A stretch of DNA of 64,000 bases from Nitrosomonas sp. (GCA_031316255.1 JALDQW010000001.1:1364001-1428000), one strand, 5' to 3'; shown: positions 9,218 through 21,408, numbered from the stretch's first letter. Program-made: numbers and translations. The notes: generated by a model not told the origin, from the sequence alone.

Positions 9218-9904
9218 ATGCGTATTCTGGTTATTGAAGACGAGATAAAACTGCAGGCACAGATTCGCCAGAAACTGGAATCGGCCGGTTATATGGTTGA
9301 TGTTTGCGGTGACGGCAAAGAAGGCCTATACATCGCTCATGAATATCCTTTGGATGCTGCAATTATAGATATTGGTTTACCCGGTATATCGGGACTTGAA
9401 GTGATCAAAACACTGCGTGATCAGGGCAATTTGTTACCTATTCTAATATTGACGGCAAGAGATAGCTGGCAGGACAAAGTAAAGGGACTGGAGATTGGTG
9501 CAGATGATTATTTAACGAAACCGTTCCAAATGGAAGAATTGCAAGCGCGGCTCAAGGCTCTGCTCAGACGCGCGACGGGAATAACCGGCTCCTCCCTCAA
9601 ATGTGGTCCTATTGCAATTGATGTTTCAACGCAACTCGTAACCCTCAATGAACAAAAGGTAGATCTGACTACATTTGAATATCGCCTGCTTGAGCATCTG
9701 ATCAGACACCAGGGTACAGTGTTGTCCAAACAGGTTTTAACCGATTATCTTTATCCGCACGATGAAGATCGTGACAGTAATGTCCTTGAAGTTATGGTCG
9801 GTCGCTTACGGCGAAAACTTGATCCCACTGGCAGTTTGAATCCCATCGAAACATTACGCAGCAGGGGATATCGTTTCACGATAGCATGCGATAAAACGTC
9901 ATGA
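9218..9904 (+). CDS. OmpR/PhoP-family response regulator
   Basis: The 228-residue protein has a receiver domain (residues 1-115) with acidic pocket EDE at 8-10, phosphoacceptor Asp51 in IIDIGLPG and Lys101 in LTKPF. A winged-helix DNA-binding domain (about 130-225) ends in ETLRSRGYRF. The segment LTARDSWQDKVKGLEIGADDY is like PhoP. It is co-transcribed with the kinase, whose ATG overlaps its stop. The likely output is transcription of envelope or metal-response genes; the regulon is unknown. Confidence 0.93.
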   Translation: MRILVIEDEIKLQAQIRQKLESAGYMVDVCGDGKEGLYIAHEYPLDAAIIDIGLPGISGLEVIKTLRDQGNLLPILILTARDSWQDKVKGLEIGADDYLTKPFQMEELQARLKALLRRATGITGSSLKCGPIAIDVSTQLVTLNEQKVDLTTFEYRLLEHLIRHQGTVLSKQVLTDYLYPHDEDRDSNVLEVMVGRLRRKLDPTGSLNPIETLRSRGYRFTIACDKTS

Positions 9905-11235
9905 TGTCATTGAACAAACGCATATTGATAAGCGCTACTCTGGTTTTGCTTGTTTTTATTGTAGGCATTGCGTTAGCGCTGGACAGGGCTTTTCATGACA
10001 GCGCACAGCTGGGTGTCCAGGATCGTATGCTGGCAAGACTGCTTATGTTGATGGGAGATGCAGAAGTTGACGATAACGGAAAACTGGAAATGCCGACCAA
10101 TCTGCTTGATACGGAATTCAGTCGACCCGACTCAAACACCTATGCATTTATCATTGATCATCATAAAACGATTGCCTGGAAATCGACATCGGCGTTAAAT
10201 AAAAAAATTCCTGAGCTTTTGCTTTTAGACAAAGGTGTAAAAGAATTCAGTCAGGTTACCATTAACAACGAATTTAATTTTATCTACCGTTTTGGTGTCG
10301 CATGGGCCACTGAAATGGGCAGTTTTCCGCTGACATTTAATGTTGTAACAGATACAGAACTGTTCGATGCGCAGATAGAGCGTTACCGCGAAGACCTCTG
10401 GGGTTGGTTGAGCATTATGACCGTGTTGCTTTTGATAACGCAAATGCTGGTGTTACGCTGGGGTTTGCAGCCCATGCGCCAGGTATCAATTGAGCTATCG
10501 GCAATTGAATCCGGTAAACAGGAAAATGTAAAAGGTATTTATCCAAGTGAATTGAAATTGCTGACCGATAGCATTAATTCATTAATTAATCACGAACGAA
10601 AGCAGCAAAAGCGCTATCGCAATGCGTTAGCTGATTTGGCGCATAGCTTGAAAACACCCTTAGCCATCCTTCAAGGTGCAGCGACAATTCAAGATAATGA
10701 GTTGGAGGAAAAAACAATTCGTGAGCAAATTGATCGTATGGACAATATCATCCAGTACCAGTTACGCCGGGCGGCAACAGCAGGAAGCTCTCCCGGAATG
10801 CGTCCTATCATGCTGTATCCTGTTGTCGACCGTATTGTCAATACTGTGCGAAAAGCCCATCATGAGAAAAATCCGGAAATAACGATGGCGCTTGATAAAA
10901 CCATCAGTCTGCGTATCGATGAAGGCGATTTGATGGAGCTGCTCGGCAATCTGGTCGACAACGCGTTCAAGTGGTGTAATCAAAAAATTATGGTATCCGC
11001 ACGGCAAGACCAGGATCGTATTGTTATCCAAGTCAAAGACGACGGCCCTGGCATTGCACAACATGAAATTGCCAGAATTCTTGAACGCGGCGTGCGTGCC
11101 GACCAGTCAATTCCTGGGCATGGCATCGGCCTTGCCATTGTGCGTGACATCATACAAGTCTATGGCGGTGATTTGTCCATAGAAAAAAATATTCCGAAAG
11201 GCGTATGCATAACGATTTATTTAAATGCCAAATAA
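9901..11235 (+). CDS. PhoQ-like sensor histidine kinase
   Basis: The protein has 444 residues: a first membrane segment at about 7-27, a periplasmic sensor region of roughly 130 residues, and a second membrane segment at about 163-184. A linker follows, then a dimerisation helix with DLAHSLKTPLAILQ, where His248 is the probable phosphorylation site. The ATP-binding domain has the N box (LGNLVDNAFKWC), the G1 box (DDGPGIA) and the G2 box (GHGIGLAIV). HSLKTPL rather than HELRTPL is characteristic of PhoQ relatives. The start overlaps the regulator's stop (ATGA). Confidence 0.93.
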   Translation: MMSLNKRILISATLVLLVFIVGIALALDRAFHDSAQLGVQDRMLARLLMLMGDAEVDDNGKLEMPTNLLDTEFSRPDSNTYAFIIDHHKTIAWKSTSALNKKIPELLLLDKGVKEFSQVTINNEFNFIYRFGVAWATEMGSFPLTFNVVTDTELFDAQIERYREDLWGWLSIMTVLLLITQMLVLRWGLQPMRQVSIELSAIESGKQENVKGIYPSELKLLTDSINSLINHERKQQKRYRNALADLAHSLKTPLAILQGAATIQDNELEEKTIREQIDRMDNIIQYQLRRAATAGSSPGMRPIMLYPVVDRIVNTVRKAHHEKNPEITMALDKTISLRIDEGDLMELLGNLVDNAFKWCNQKIMVSARQDQDRIVIQVKDDGPGIAQHEIARILERGVRADQSIPGHGIGLAIVRDIIQVYGGDLSIEKNIPKGVCITIYLNAK

Positions 11236-11309
11236 GCATTAAATTTTTTTAGATAATCCCTTTTTGAGGGAAAAATAATTACAACTGAAAAATCCTCAGA
11301 AATAACATT

Positions 11310-14300
11310 TTGAAAGTAAATTTGATAACCTTATTGCGCCCAAACAAGGCGCCGACAAACCGGGTATTTTTTTTATGGGTGACTTTGCTCATTTTATTTG
11401 TTTTCTTTTTCGGTTTTTACAATCCAGTTTTAGCTGCAAAAAAGGAAAATTCATTTCACGAAATTGAAACAGCGCTAAAAGAAAATCGAAACAAATTCAG
11501 CATAACACTGCTAGATATTGAAGAACGTATCGCGACCTTAAAAAAGATAGAACAACTGGATCCCCAGCAACAATCCGAGTTATCGTCACTAAGTCAGGCG
11601 CATGATTTTTTGCACAAGAGCATAGACTCAGCTGATCGTGCTTTGAAATATGTTGAATCTTCGCAAAATGCACCACAGCAACTCAAAATCATTGAACGGA
11701 AATTGGATACACCGCTGCAACAAGAAGAATTAAAGGCTGAAAATATTGACCTGAAAAAACCACTGGAAAAACTTGAAGAGCAGTTTGATACCGTCAGAAG
11801 CGCACAGACAGATGCACAGAAAGCACGAACGGAAATTGAGCAGGAAATTACGCGGCGTACTGAGCGCCAACCTAAAATCGCAGAAGATATTGAGTTTACA
11901 CGCAAACGTATAGACGAATTAAAACAGAAAGCATCCACAGTTTCTGAACTGACGGATGACTCGAACATAGAAGCACAAAAAATCGCACAAAATGCAGAAA
12001 TTAATTATTTAACACAATTACTTCAGGAGCTTAAACTTGAAGACCGAAGCTACAATCAGCAACGTGAACTCTTGCGTGCACAGCGGCATGCGGCGGAGCG
12101 TGATCTATTGATTGCAGAACGAAACTATAATATTTTTGAAGAAATTATCAATCAACTGCGTGCAGAAGCTGCCGCCCATGCAAAGCAAGCAGCGGATACT
12201 GCCAGCCAAGCCGCTGATACAGCCCATCCGCTTGTGCGGGCAATCATTGATGAAAATTCCTTTCTTGCTGCCGAACTGGAAAAAATTACAGTAAGCAGCG
12301 CGGCTTTGAGTGAAGAGAAGAAACAACTGGATCAGGCCTTTACCAGGACACAACGCAACTATGATCGAATCCGGGAAAAAATTGCACAGATCGGTTTAAC
12401 CAATGCAATTGGTTTAAAGCTGCGTAATGACCGGAAACAGTTACCCGATATCGGCTTACACGAAAAGAAAATAGAGATTCGCAATCTGGAAATCAATCAA
12501 GTTCAACTTAGGCGCATCGAGCTTGAAGATCGATTACTGGAATTAGTTGATATAAACCAAGATGCCATACGTCTGATAGACGATGCCAACATTAAATTAA
12601 CTGGTGATGCACTGAATAAGCTGCAAGCTGCAGTCTATCAGGCGCTATACAAACAAAAAGAAGATTATCTTGATGAACTGATTAACGCCTATGATGTTTA
12701 TTTCGAAAATAAACTCTATCCAACCCTTGAAAAGGAGTTGAAATTCATCGCATTGATCAAGGATTACAAGGAATTCATCGATACCCGTATTCTATGGATT
12801 CAAAGCGCACCGGTTATACAGCTGCATGATATTCAACGTCTGGGTGCAGCAGTAGCTTGGCTGCTTGATCCGCAATCATGGATACAAACGGTATCTTATT
12901 TGGGCAATGATTTTCGTAAAAACTTTCTGGTTATTTCGCCATTCCTTTTCTTTGTAATTGGATTGCTTATTATGCAGAGCAATTTAAAAAGAAAATTATC
13001 GTCATTGGGGCGTTATGTCACCAAACTGAGTAAAGCGCAATTCATCGATACACTATGGGCTGTGGTGGTGACACTATTAATGGCGCTTGCCTGGCCACTA
13101 TTTATTTATTTGATCGCCTGGCGTATCCAGCATATTGAAAGCGACTCAGCATTCATACTCGCGCTGGGATGCGGGCTTTCTGCTTTGGCCTATTTGTTGT
13201 TTTCCGGTTTGTTGCTGCGCCACTTATGCCGAAAAGAAGGACTTGGAGAACTGCATTTTCGCTGGAAGCCTGAAAACATGGCATTGATCAGGAAACAACT
13301 TGCCTGGTACCTGTCTGTCACATTGCCTTTAGTCCTTATTTTTGTTATGACCCTGGAGCAACCTACTGAGGCACATCATGATTCCCTGGGACGTCTGGTT
13401 TTTTTCATATTAATGGCTGCGACAACGCTGTTGGTTTATCGTTTGCTGCATCCAGCAAGCGGTTTACCTAATAATTATCTGGAAAAACATACCGAGGGCT
13501 GGATCAGCCGTCTAGCAAATCTATGGTTCCCAATTCTCACGATAACGCCAATCTGTCTGGCCATTACAGTGGCCATTGGTTATATGTATACCGCCGGACA
13601 GCTGTCATTACTGATCATCAACTCATTAATGCTGGTTTTTGCGGTGATTATTGCAAGAGCGCTCTTCATTCGCTGGTTAAACATTGAGCAGCGCAAACTG
13701 GCAATTGAACAATGGCGCAAAAGATTAGCAGCACAGGACGATGAAAAGGGCAAAACAGCTGATGCAGGAGAACAAATCAGTGTCGAAGAAGACGAACTGG
13801 ATGTCGAAACCATCAGCACCCAAACCATGAAGCTTCTGAATACAGCGCTCTGGTTTACAATAGTCATCGGGCTTGCATTAATATGGGCGCAGGTTTTACC
13901 GGCGTTTAACATGCTCAACGATGTCGTGTTATGGAACACGACAGTAACCAGTACCGAAGGCGGTAGTGAAACGACAAGTTTGGCCCCGATCACTTTGGCT
14001 AGCCTGTTACTGGCGATAGTTATTTTTATGATGACTTTTTTTGTTAGTAACAATATTCCGGGCTTGCTTGAAATTGCTATTTTACAGCGATTGCCTTTTA
14101 CACCGAGCGGTCGTTATGCCATTGCTTCTATCGCGCGTTACTTCATCATTATTGTCGGTTTTGCCATGACATTCAGTGCGCTGGGAATTGGCTGGTCAAA
14201 AGTGCAGTGGCTTGCGGCCGCCGTAACTGTTGGGCTTGGTTTTGGATTGCAGGAGATTTTTGCAAATTTTGTATCCGGGTTGATCATACTGTTTGAGCGG

Positions 14301-14828
14301 CCGGTTCGAGTTGGTGATGTGGTAACACTGGGTAATATCAGCGGTAAAGTCTCTCGCATCCAGATGCGTGCAACAACGATTATCGATTGGGACAGAAAAG
14401 AACTCATTATCCCCAACAAGGAATTTGTCACCGGTCAGGTCATCAACTGGTCGTTGTCGGACTCAATTTTACGTATTGTCATTCCTGTCGGTATTGCGTA
14501 TGGATCCGATACAAAGCTTGCCAACGATATTCTGTTGTCGATTGCGCATAATCATCGCAATGTGCTCGTTGAGCCCGAACCCAGTGCACGTTTTGTCGCT
14601 TTTGGCGACAGTTCGCTGAATTTTGAACTCAGAATCTACATTCCTGATCCTGATTTGTTTCTGGAAACGCGGCACGACTTGCTTATGGAAATCGACCAGC
14701 GCTTTCGTGAAGCAAAAATCGAAATTGCCTTTCCGCATCAGGATATTCATATTAGAAGCCTGCCCGACCAAATTTCCATTGTTTCAAGATCGGAGACCAT
14801 GGGTCAGTCAAATGGACAGACAATCTAA
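11310..14828 (+). CDS. Large mechanosensitive channel of the MscK/KefA type
   Basis: This 1172-residue protein has an N-terminal hydrophobic signal or anchor, a long periplasmic coiled-coil region (about residues 40-490), then many membrane segments from about 530. It ends in an MscS-type domain. The pore-lining helix and beta domain are visible as AAAVTVGLGFGLQEIFANFVSGLIILFERPVRVGD (about 970-1005), IQMRATTI and NKEFVTGQ. The architecture and length fit KefA/MscK, which relieves osmotic pressure. The start TTG at 11310 is uncertain because no strong ribosome site is seen. The two-component genes are 74 bases upstream. Confidence 0.9.
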   Translation: MKVNLITLLRPNKAPTNRVFFLWVTLLILFVFFFGFYNPVLAAKKENSFHEIETALKENRNKFSITLLDIEERIATLKKIEQLDPQQQSELSSLSQAHDFLHKSIDSADRALKYVESSQNAPQQLKIIERKLDTPLQQEELKAENIDLKKPLEKLEEQFDTVRSAQTDAQKARTEIEQEITRRTERQPKIAEDIEFTRKRIDELKQKASTVSELTDDSNIEAQKIAQNAEINYLTQLLQELKLEDRSYNQQRELLRAQRHAAERDLLIAERNYNIFEEIINQLRAEAAAHAKQAADTASQAADTAHPLVRAIIDENSFLAAELEKITVSSAALSEEKKQLDQAFTRTQRNYDRIREKIAQIGLTNAIGLKLRNDRKQLPDIGLHEKKIEIRNLEINQVQLRRIELEDRLLELVDINQDAIRLIDDANIKLTGDALNKLQAAVYQALYKQKEDYLDELINAYDVYFENKLYPTLEKELKFIALIKDYKEFIDTRILWIQSAPVIQLHDIQRLGAAVAWLLDPQSWIQTVSYLGNDFRKNFLVISPFLFFVIGLLIMQSNLKRKLSSLGRYVTKLSKAQFIDTLWAVVVTLLMALAWPLFIYLIAWRIQHIESDSAFILALGCGLSALAYLLFSGLLLRHLCRKEGLGELHFRWKPENMALIRKQLAWYLSVTLPLVLIFVMTLEQPTEAHHDSLGRLVFFILMAATTLLVYRLLHPASGLPNNYLEKHTEGWISRLANLWFPILTITPICLAITVAIGYMYTAGQLSLLIINSLMLVFAVIIARALFIRWLNIEQRKLAIEQWRKRLAAQDDEKGKTADAGEQISVEEDELDVETISTQTMKLLNTALWFTIVIGLALIWAQVLPAFNMLNDVVLWNTTVTSTEGGSETTSLAPITLASLLLAIVIFMMTFFVSNNIPGLLEIAILQRLPFTPSGRYAIASIARYFIIIVGFAMTFSALGIGWSKVQWLAAAVTVGLGFGLQEIFANFVSGLIILFERPVRVGDVVTLGNISGKVSRIQMRATTIIDWDRKELIIPNKEFVTGQVINWSLSDSILRIVIPVGIAYGSDTKLANDILLSIAHNHRNVLVEPEPSARFVAFGDSSLNFELRIYIPDPDLFLETRHDLLMEIDQRFREAKIEIAFPHQDIHIRSLPDQISIVSRSETMGQSNGQTI

Positions 14829-14866
14829 TTGCCCACTATACGCATACCTGATTACATAGGATCAGC

Positions 14867-15847
14867 ATGACAACAGAAAATTGTCCAATCCGTCTGGTGA
14901 TTCACGGAGGAGCCGGTGCAATCCGGCGCGACAGGCTGAAGCCGGAACGCGAGCGGATGTTCATACAGATACTGTCACAATCGCTGCGTGAGGGATATGC
15001 CGTACTTGCTGCTGGTGGAAGCAGTGTCGATGCCGTAATCGCCGCGATAGTGGTAATGGAAGATTCACCTGTTTTCAATGCAGGCAAGGGTGCGGTATTC
15101 AGTCATGAGGGACATAATGAACTCGATGCATCGATCATGGATGGTTACACGCGAATGGCTGGTGCGGTTGCTGCGGTCAAAACGATCCGTAACCCGATCC
15201 GTGCGGCGCATGCAGTAATGACGAAAAGTCCGCATGTGTTGCTAATCGCTCAGGGTGCGGAAACCTTCGCGGCTGAACAAAGCCTGGAGATTGTCGACGC
15301 ATCGTTTTTTTACACGCAACACCGCTGGGATCAGTTACAAAAAGCCATTGCCAAGAAACAGATCGTACTCGACCATGATTTGGTAGCCGATTCCTTGACT
15401 GACAATAACGAAAAACATGGCACCGTAGGCGCTGTTGCACTTGATCGCTATGGCAATCTTGCCGCCGGTACATCGACGGGCGGCCTGACTAACAAACGCT
15501 TTGGCCGTGTTGGCGACACGCCCATTATCGGTGCCGGAACTTATGCAGATAATCAATCGATAGCTGTATCCGCAACCGGTACCGGCGAAATGTTCATCCG
15601 CACTGCGGCAGCATTCAATACAGCGGCACAGGTAAAGCTGCAACACAAATCGATTGTCACGGCTGCTGACAATACACTGGCGGAAATCTCGGCTATTGGC
15701 GGTGAAGGTGGATTAATCGTACTGGATGCAAACGGTAACACCGCCATGCAGTTTAATACCCGCGGCATGTATCGTGGGATGATCAGCAACGACGGGATTG
15801 CACGCGTTGGTATTTTTGCCGACACTGAATTGTTGGTTGTGTCCTGA
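14867..15847 (+). CDS. Isoaspartyl peptidase / plant-type L-asparaginase
   Basis: This 326-residue Ntn-hydrolase shows VIHGGAGAI at the start and NAGKGAVFSHEGHNELDASIMDG. The autocleavage site is at HGTVGAVALD, where Thr186 would become the N-terminal nucleophile of the beta subunit. GTSTGGLTNKRFGRVGDTPIIGAGTYAD is strongly conserved in the family. It hydrolyses beta-aspartyl dipeptides and asparagine. It follows the channel gene by 38 bases and may share its transcript. Confidence 0.93.
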   Translation: MTTENCPIRLVIHGGAGAIRRDRLKPERERMFIQILSQSLREGYAVLAAGGSSVDAVIAAIVVMEDSPVFNAGKGAVFSHEGHNELDASIMDGYTRMAGAVAAVKTIRNPIRAAHAVMTKSPHVLLIAQGAETFAAEQSLEIVDASFFYTQHRWDQLQKAIAKKQIVLDHDLVADSLTDNNEKHGTVGAVALDRYGNLAAGTSTGGLTNKRFGRVGDTPIIGAGTYADNQSIAVSATGTGEMFIRTAAAFNTAAQVKLQHKSIVTAADNTLAEISAIGGEGGLIVLDANGNTAMQFNTRGMYRGMISNDGIARVGIFADTELLVVS

Positions 15848-15971
15848 ACGGTAGGCAGGGGCTTCCTTCAAATCCTGAAAGGATGGTTTCTTTGTTCAAT
15901 GTAAATTTCAAAAGGGGAATAACTTGCAGAAATAACGTTTGGGGATATGGGGTACATAATGCCCCGACCGG

Positions 15972-16271
15972 TTATAGGCCCAGTTCCTGAGTTATGACCG
16001 ATGATGCGGTCATGGGTAAAATTAATGTGTCAAGCGCAAAACTTGCGGGTAAATCGAGAAGCGGATACTTGGGCGGTGCAATCTTAAACTTTTTTTGCGC
16101 ATAGCGGTTGCCCGTTATCGTGTGAATGTTAAGCCGGGTACCGCTGTAAACTCTCGGACTCGAGGTGCCATGTTTGGCGACAGAAATCGTCTGATAGGTT
16201 GCGCAACCGGTAGATAATACAATAACAGCACCGCTAAGAATAGCGACCACAAGAATTTTGAAAGATTTCAT
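15972..16271 (-). CDS. YceK/YidQ-like lipoprotein
   Basis: This 99-residue lipoprotein has a signal peptide with lipobox LSTGC, followed by ATYQTIS and a C-terminal region with LLDLPASFALDTLILPMT. That order is typical of the DUF1375 (YceK/YidQ) family. The function is unknown. It is encoded downstream of a second lipoprotein gene on the same strand, 49 bases away, so the two may be co-transcribed. Confidence 0.82.
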   Translation of the reverse strand: MKSFKILVVAILSGAVIVLSTGCATYQTISVAKHGTSSPRVYSGTRLNIHTITGNRYAQKKFKIAPPKYPLLDLPASFALDTLILPMTASSVITQELGL

Positions 16272-16320
16272 TTTAGAGTTCCCGGCGTGTGGGCTGGCAA
16301 CTTAATGCCGTCTATAAAAA

Positions 16321-16734
16321 TTATTCCTTACGCAATACATTGACTTCCTCAATACGTTCATGTTCATCATAGCTGACATGAAACGCCATTTCAGTGCCAT
16401 CAAAATACAATTCAGTCGGTGTGCCGATGATCTCCCAGAGGCCCAGCGTAAAAACATCCGCTGCAGCGTGAAAAAGGACTCTCCCTGATTTTGCTACCTT
16501 GCTGTAACCCTGAACGAAAATAAATATTTCGATTTTTTTTCCTTCATTTTTTTCGCTGATAAAAGGCGGTCCGAACTCGGCGAGTATTTCATTTCTGGGC
16601 GTTCCAACCGCAAATAATGCAACATTTTTTGCGGGCGGCTGTTGCGCGGCGAGGAATACGGAACAACCGGATACAGGCAAAATCAACACGGTTATAAGTA
16701 TGGCCGAATATAGCCATCGCTTCATGGTATTCAT
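16321..16734 (-). CDS. Putative lipoprotein of unknown function
   Basis: The 137-residue protein has an N-terminal signal with lipobox VSGC. The mature part contains VGTPRNEILAEFGPP, reminiscent of a BamE/SmpA-like small domain, and ends with EVNVLRKE. An AGGA lies about ten bases before the first ATG; a second ATG nine bases further in is possible. Its neighbour is the YceK-like lipoprotein. No function is claimed. Confidence 0.7.
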   Translation of the reverse strand: MNTMKRWLYSAILITVLILPVSGCSVFLAAQQPPAKNVALFAVGTPRNEILAEFGPPFISEKNEGKKIEIFIFVQGYSKVAKSGRVLFHAAADVFTLGLWEIIGTPTELYFDGTEMAFHVSYDEHERIEEVNVLRKE

Positions 16735-16800
16735 GAAAGAATATTCCTGAGGCTTGGTATGGAGGCAAAATGGCGCACACGATCACTCTGGTAAACATAT

Positions 16801-17101
16801 GAAAGAAGCTGGCCGATAAGCCGGATTCTGTCGTGGACAGTCATTCATCTAGATGTGCGGTTGCCCGCACATTCAAGCAACCCACCCGCAGGCTCCGCGA
16901 GCAGCCTCATCGCCTGCCTATTTGGTCTTGCTCCAGATGGAGGTTGCCGCGTTTCACCGTAACTGAATACGCTCGTCTCTGTGGCCCTGTTCCTCGCCTC
17001 ACGGCGTTCGGCCGTTAGCCGACATCTTGCTCTTTGGAGTCCGGACTTTCCTCTGCCTGTTGTCCAAGCGGACAGCAGGCAGCGACTGTCTGGCCAGCTT
17101 C
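16801..17101 (-). ncRNA. rnpB: RNase P RNA (type A, compact)
   Basis: Read on the minus strand, the RNA begins GAAGCTGGCCAGACAGTCGC and contains the universally conserved GAGGAAAGTCCGGACTCC. It also has ACAGAGACGAGC, GGTGAAACG, GGAGCAAGACCAAATAGG and the 3' part with GATGAATGACTGTCC, CACGACAGAATCCGGCTTATCG. The 5' and 3' ends pair to form P1. At about 300 bases it is shorter than the E. coli RNA: the stretch between GGTGAAACG and GGAGCAA lacks the P13/P14 hairpins, as I recall for other betaproteobacteria. A TAAAAT -10 box lies seven bases ahead of the 5' end. Confidence 0.96.
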
Positions 17102-17218
17102 ATCCGTATTTTATCATTTCATACATGATTTTGTTTGATCAACAAACCTTCAGAATCTTCATGCGTAAAGAAATTTACACTACTGAAATTGCACGCGTTA
17201 TTAAATTTTAATGGTGCG

Positions 17219-18541
17219 TTATCCTCGCAGCATATCATTAATCTGTTGCAGCACTGCTTCATCAAGCTCTCCCGCCTCCGCGCTCAAGCGTAATCGTGAC
17301 ATCAGATAGTTGTGGTAGGCCTTGGCCAGATCACGCCGGGCGGAGTAAAGCTGCTGCTGGGCGTTCAAAACATCGACTTCTGTTCGAACGCCGACTTCCT
17401 GCCCGAGCATTGTTGAATCGAGTTGCGTCTGGCTGGATACCAGGGCTTGCTTCAACGCTCTAACTTGTGCAATACCATTGGTTACATTGAGATATTGCTG
17501 TCTGACTTGCAACTTAACATTGCGGCGGAAATTTTCCAGATCATGGCGCGCTCTTTCCTGGTTGGCTATTGCTTCTCGCACTCTTGATTGCGTGCCGCCC
17601 CCTTGATATATTGGCAGATTCAATTGCAATCCGATGGACGCCGTTGTCAGGTCGCGGCCAATTCCTGTGAATTGTGCGCCAACGCCTGTTTGATCACTGT
17701 ATGCTGCAACCAGGTCCAAAGTCGGGAGATGCTGCGCCGCGTTTCTTTTGACTTCCTTGGCGGCCAGGTCATAGGCAGCTTGCTGGACTTTTAATGTAAA
17801 ATTTTGTTCTTCCGCGACTGCCACCCATTCATCCATACTGTCATAATGTAGACTCAGCAGATCGGCAGCAATTTCACGGCTACTCGCAAGCCGCTCAGGA
17901 AAACGGTTGATAATACCCTGCAGTGTGCGCTTACTGATTTCCAGTGCATTGCGTGCAGCAATTTCTTGTGACAAAGTCAGATCAAAGCGCGCCTGCGCTT
18001 CATTGGTATCGACGATTGTTGCAATGCCAACCTCAAAATTGCGTTTTGCCTGTTCCAGTTGTTTGAGAATTGCTTCTTTTTGCGCTTCAGCAACTTCGAC
18101 ATCAACCTGCGCATCAAGCACATCGAAATAAGCCTGGGCGACACGCAAAATCAAATCTTGCGCGGCGATTACAAATTGCGACTCAGCCTGGGATACCTCG
18201 GTTTTAGATTGCGCATAAATAATGAAATTCTCTAAACGGATAAGCGGTTGCGTTGCGGAAATAGTGACGCCACGGCTTTGAATGGTATTTGTAGTCGAAC
18301 CGAACTTGACTTCCTGGGCTTGACGAGTCGCTAACAAACTAATGTTAGGTAGAAACCCGGCTCGGCCCTGAACAATTTTTTCCTGCGCAGCCTGATAAGC
18401 TGACCGGGCAGATTGATACTGTGCATCCATCTCGAGCGCTTCCTGATAGACGTCCATTAAATTTGCAGCGCTGAGCAAAGCACTCGTAGAAGTGCCTGCC
18501 ATAAAAACAAGCAAAATAAATGCGTTACGCATGATTTTCAT
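17219..18541 (-). CDS. TolC-family outer membrane channel protein
   Basis: The 440-residue product has a signal peptide (about residues 1-26) and the internal duplication of long helices typical of TolC: LMDVYQEALEMDAQYQSARSAY and LRVAQAYFDVLDAQVDVEVAEAQ, repeated later as LQVRQQYLNVTNGIAQVRALKQAL. It forms the outer-membrane exit duct for type I secretion or RND pumps. The pcm-like gene is upstream on the same strand, an arrangement frequent in proteobacteria. This TolC could serve the peptide exporter at 28603-31998; that is inference. Confidence 0.9.
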   Translation of the reverse strand: MKIMRNAFILLVFMAGTSTSALLSAANLMDVYQEALEMDAQYQSARSAYQAAQEKIVQGRAGFLPNISLLATRQAQEVKFGSTTNTIQSRGVTISATQPLIRLENFIIYAQSKTEVSQAESQFVIAAQDLILRVAQAYFDVLDAQVDVEVAEAQKEAILKQLEQAKRNFEVGIATIVDTNEAQARFDLTLSQEIAARNALEISKRTLQGIINRFPERLASSREIAADLLSLHYDSMDEWVAVAEEQNFTLKVQQAAYDLAAKEVKRNAAQHLPTLDLVAAYSDQTGVGAQFTGIGRDLTTASIGLQLNLPIYQGGGTQSRVREAIANQERARHDLENFRRNVKLQVRQQYLNVTNGIAQVRALKQALVSSQTQLDSTMLGQEVGVRTEVDVLNAQQQLYSARRDLAKAYHNYLMSRLRLSAEAGELDEAVLQQINDMLRG

Positions 18542-18619
18542 CTTGACTGCCGGTAGATTCTTTTGAACATTTTCATTGTAAAAAAATTCCCGGATAATGC
18601 TTTAATGCCTGAGCGAAAA

Positions 18620-19297
18620 TCAAAAGGTAAACCTGCTTGCTTGCGCTGCGTTAATCAGTGCGGGTGTGCTGGTTTCAAATAGCTTTTGAGCGCTAAATTC
18701 CCCGGGTGCAACACAAGTAATCAATTCGGCATCCATGACAGGGTCTTCCCCGATAATTGCAAACAGGCGGCCACCGGGATTCAGGCTGTTTTGAAAACTA
18801 TCGGGCAACACGGGCGTGGAAGCCGTTATCACAATTACATCATAAGGTTCATGTTTGGACCAGCCATGCGCAGCATCGCCCTGTTCCAAGGTGACATTGG
18901 CAAAATTGTGTGCTTTCAGGTTGGCTTCGGCCGTGCTTTTAAGTTCCGGGGAAATTTCAACACTGTATACATGGCTGCCCAGATGCGCAAGCAATGCGGT
19001 CATATACCCGCTACCGGTGCCGACTTCGAGAATTTTATCTGTTTTCTTGATATGCAATTCCTGCAGGATGCGTGCTTCCATCTTGGGCGCCAGCATGACT
19101 TGACCGTTTCCCAGTGGGATTTCCATGTCAACAAAGGCGGCTTTCCGATACGCGGCCGGGACAAATTCCTCGCGACGGATTTCATACAGAAGATCGAGCA
19201 CTTTATCGTCCAGCACATACCATGGACGGATTTGCTGGACGACCATGTTGTATCGTAAATGTTCAAGAGTTTGTTCGGGGTTCATTTCAATGTTCAT
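18620..19297 (-). CDS. Protein-L-isoaspartate O-methyltransferase family protein
   Basis: The 225-residue methyltransferase has SAM motif I as EVGTGSGYMTALLAHLG and motif II as VIVITASTPVLPDSF. The usual active-site loop is NGQVMLAPKMEARIL, somewhat different from E. coli Pcm, so this is the divergent form often encoded before tolC. The expected reaction is methylation of isoaspartate in damaged proteins. The first ATG (19297) is kept; an ATG four codons in is an alternative, neither having a strong ribosome site. Confidence 0.85.
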   Translation of the reverse strand: MNIEMNPEQTLEHLRYNMVVQQIRPWYVLDDKVLDLLYEIRREEFVPAAYRKAAFVDMEIPLGNGQVMLAPKMEARILQELHIKKTDKILEVGTGSGYMTALLAHLGSHVYSVEISPELKSTAEANLKAHNFANVTLEQGDAAHGWSKHEPYDVIVITASTPVLPDSFQNSLNPGGRLFAIIGEDPVMDAELITCVAPGEFSAQKLFETSTPALINAAQASRFTF

Positions 19298-19363
19298 ATG
19301 CTTTCTGTTTAAAAAAATAATATACTTGCAATTATTTCACATTTCCATTAGCTTCACAGCATC

Positions 19364-21392
<2,029 letters not shown>

Positions 21393-21408
21393 ATAATCTG
21401 GAACCCGC

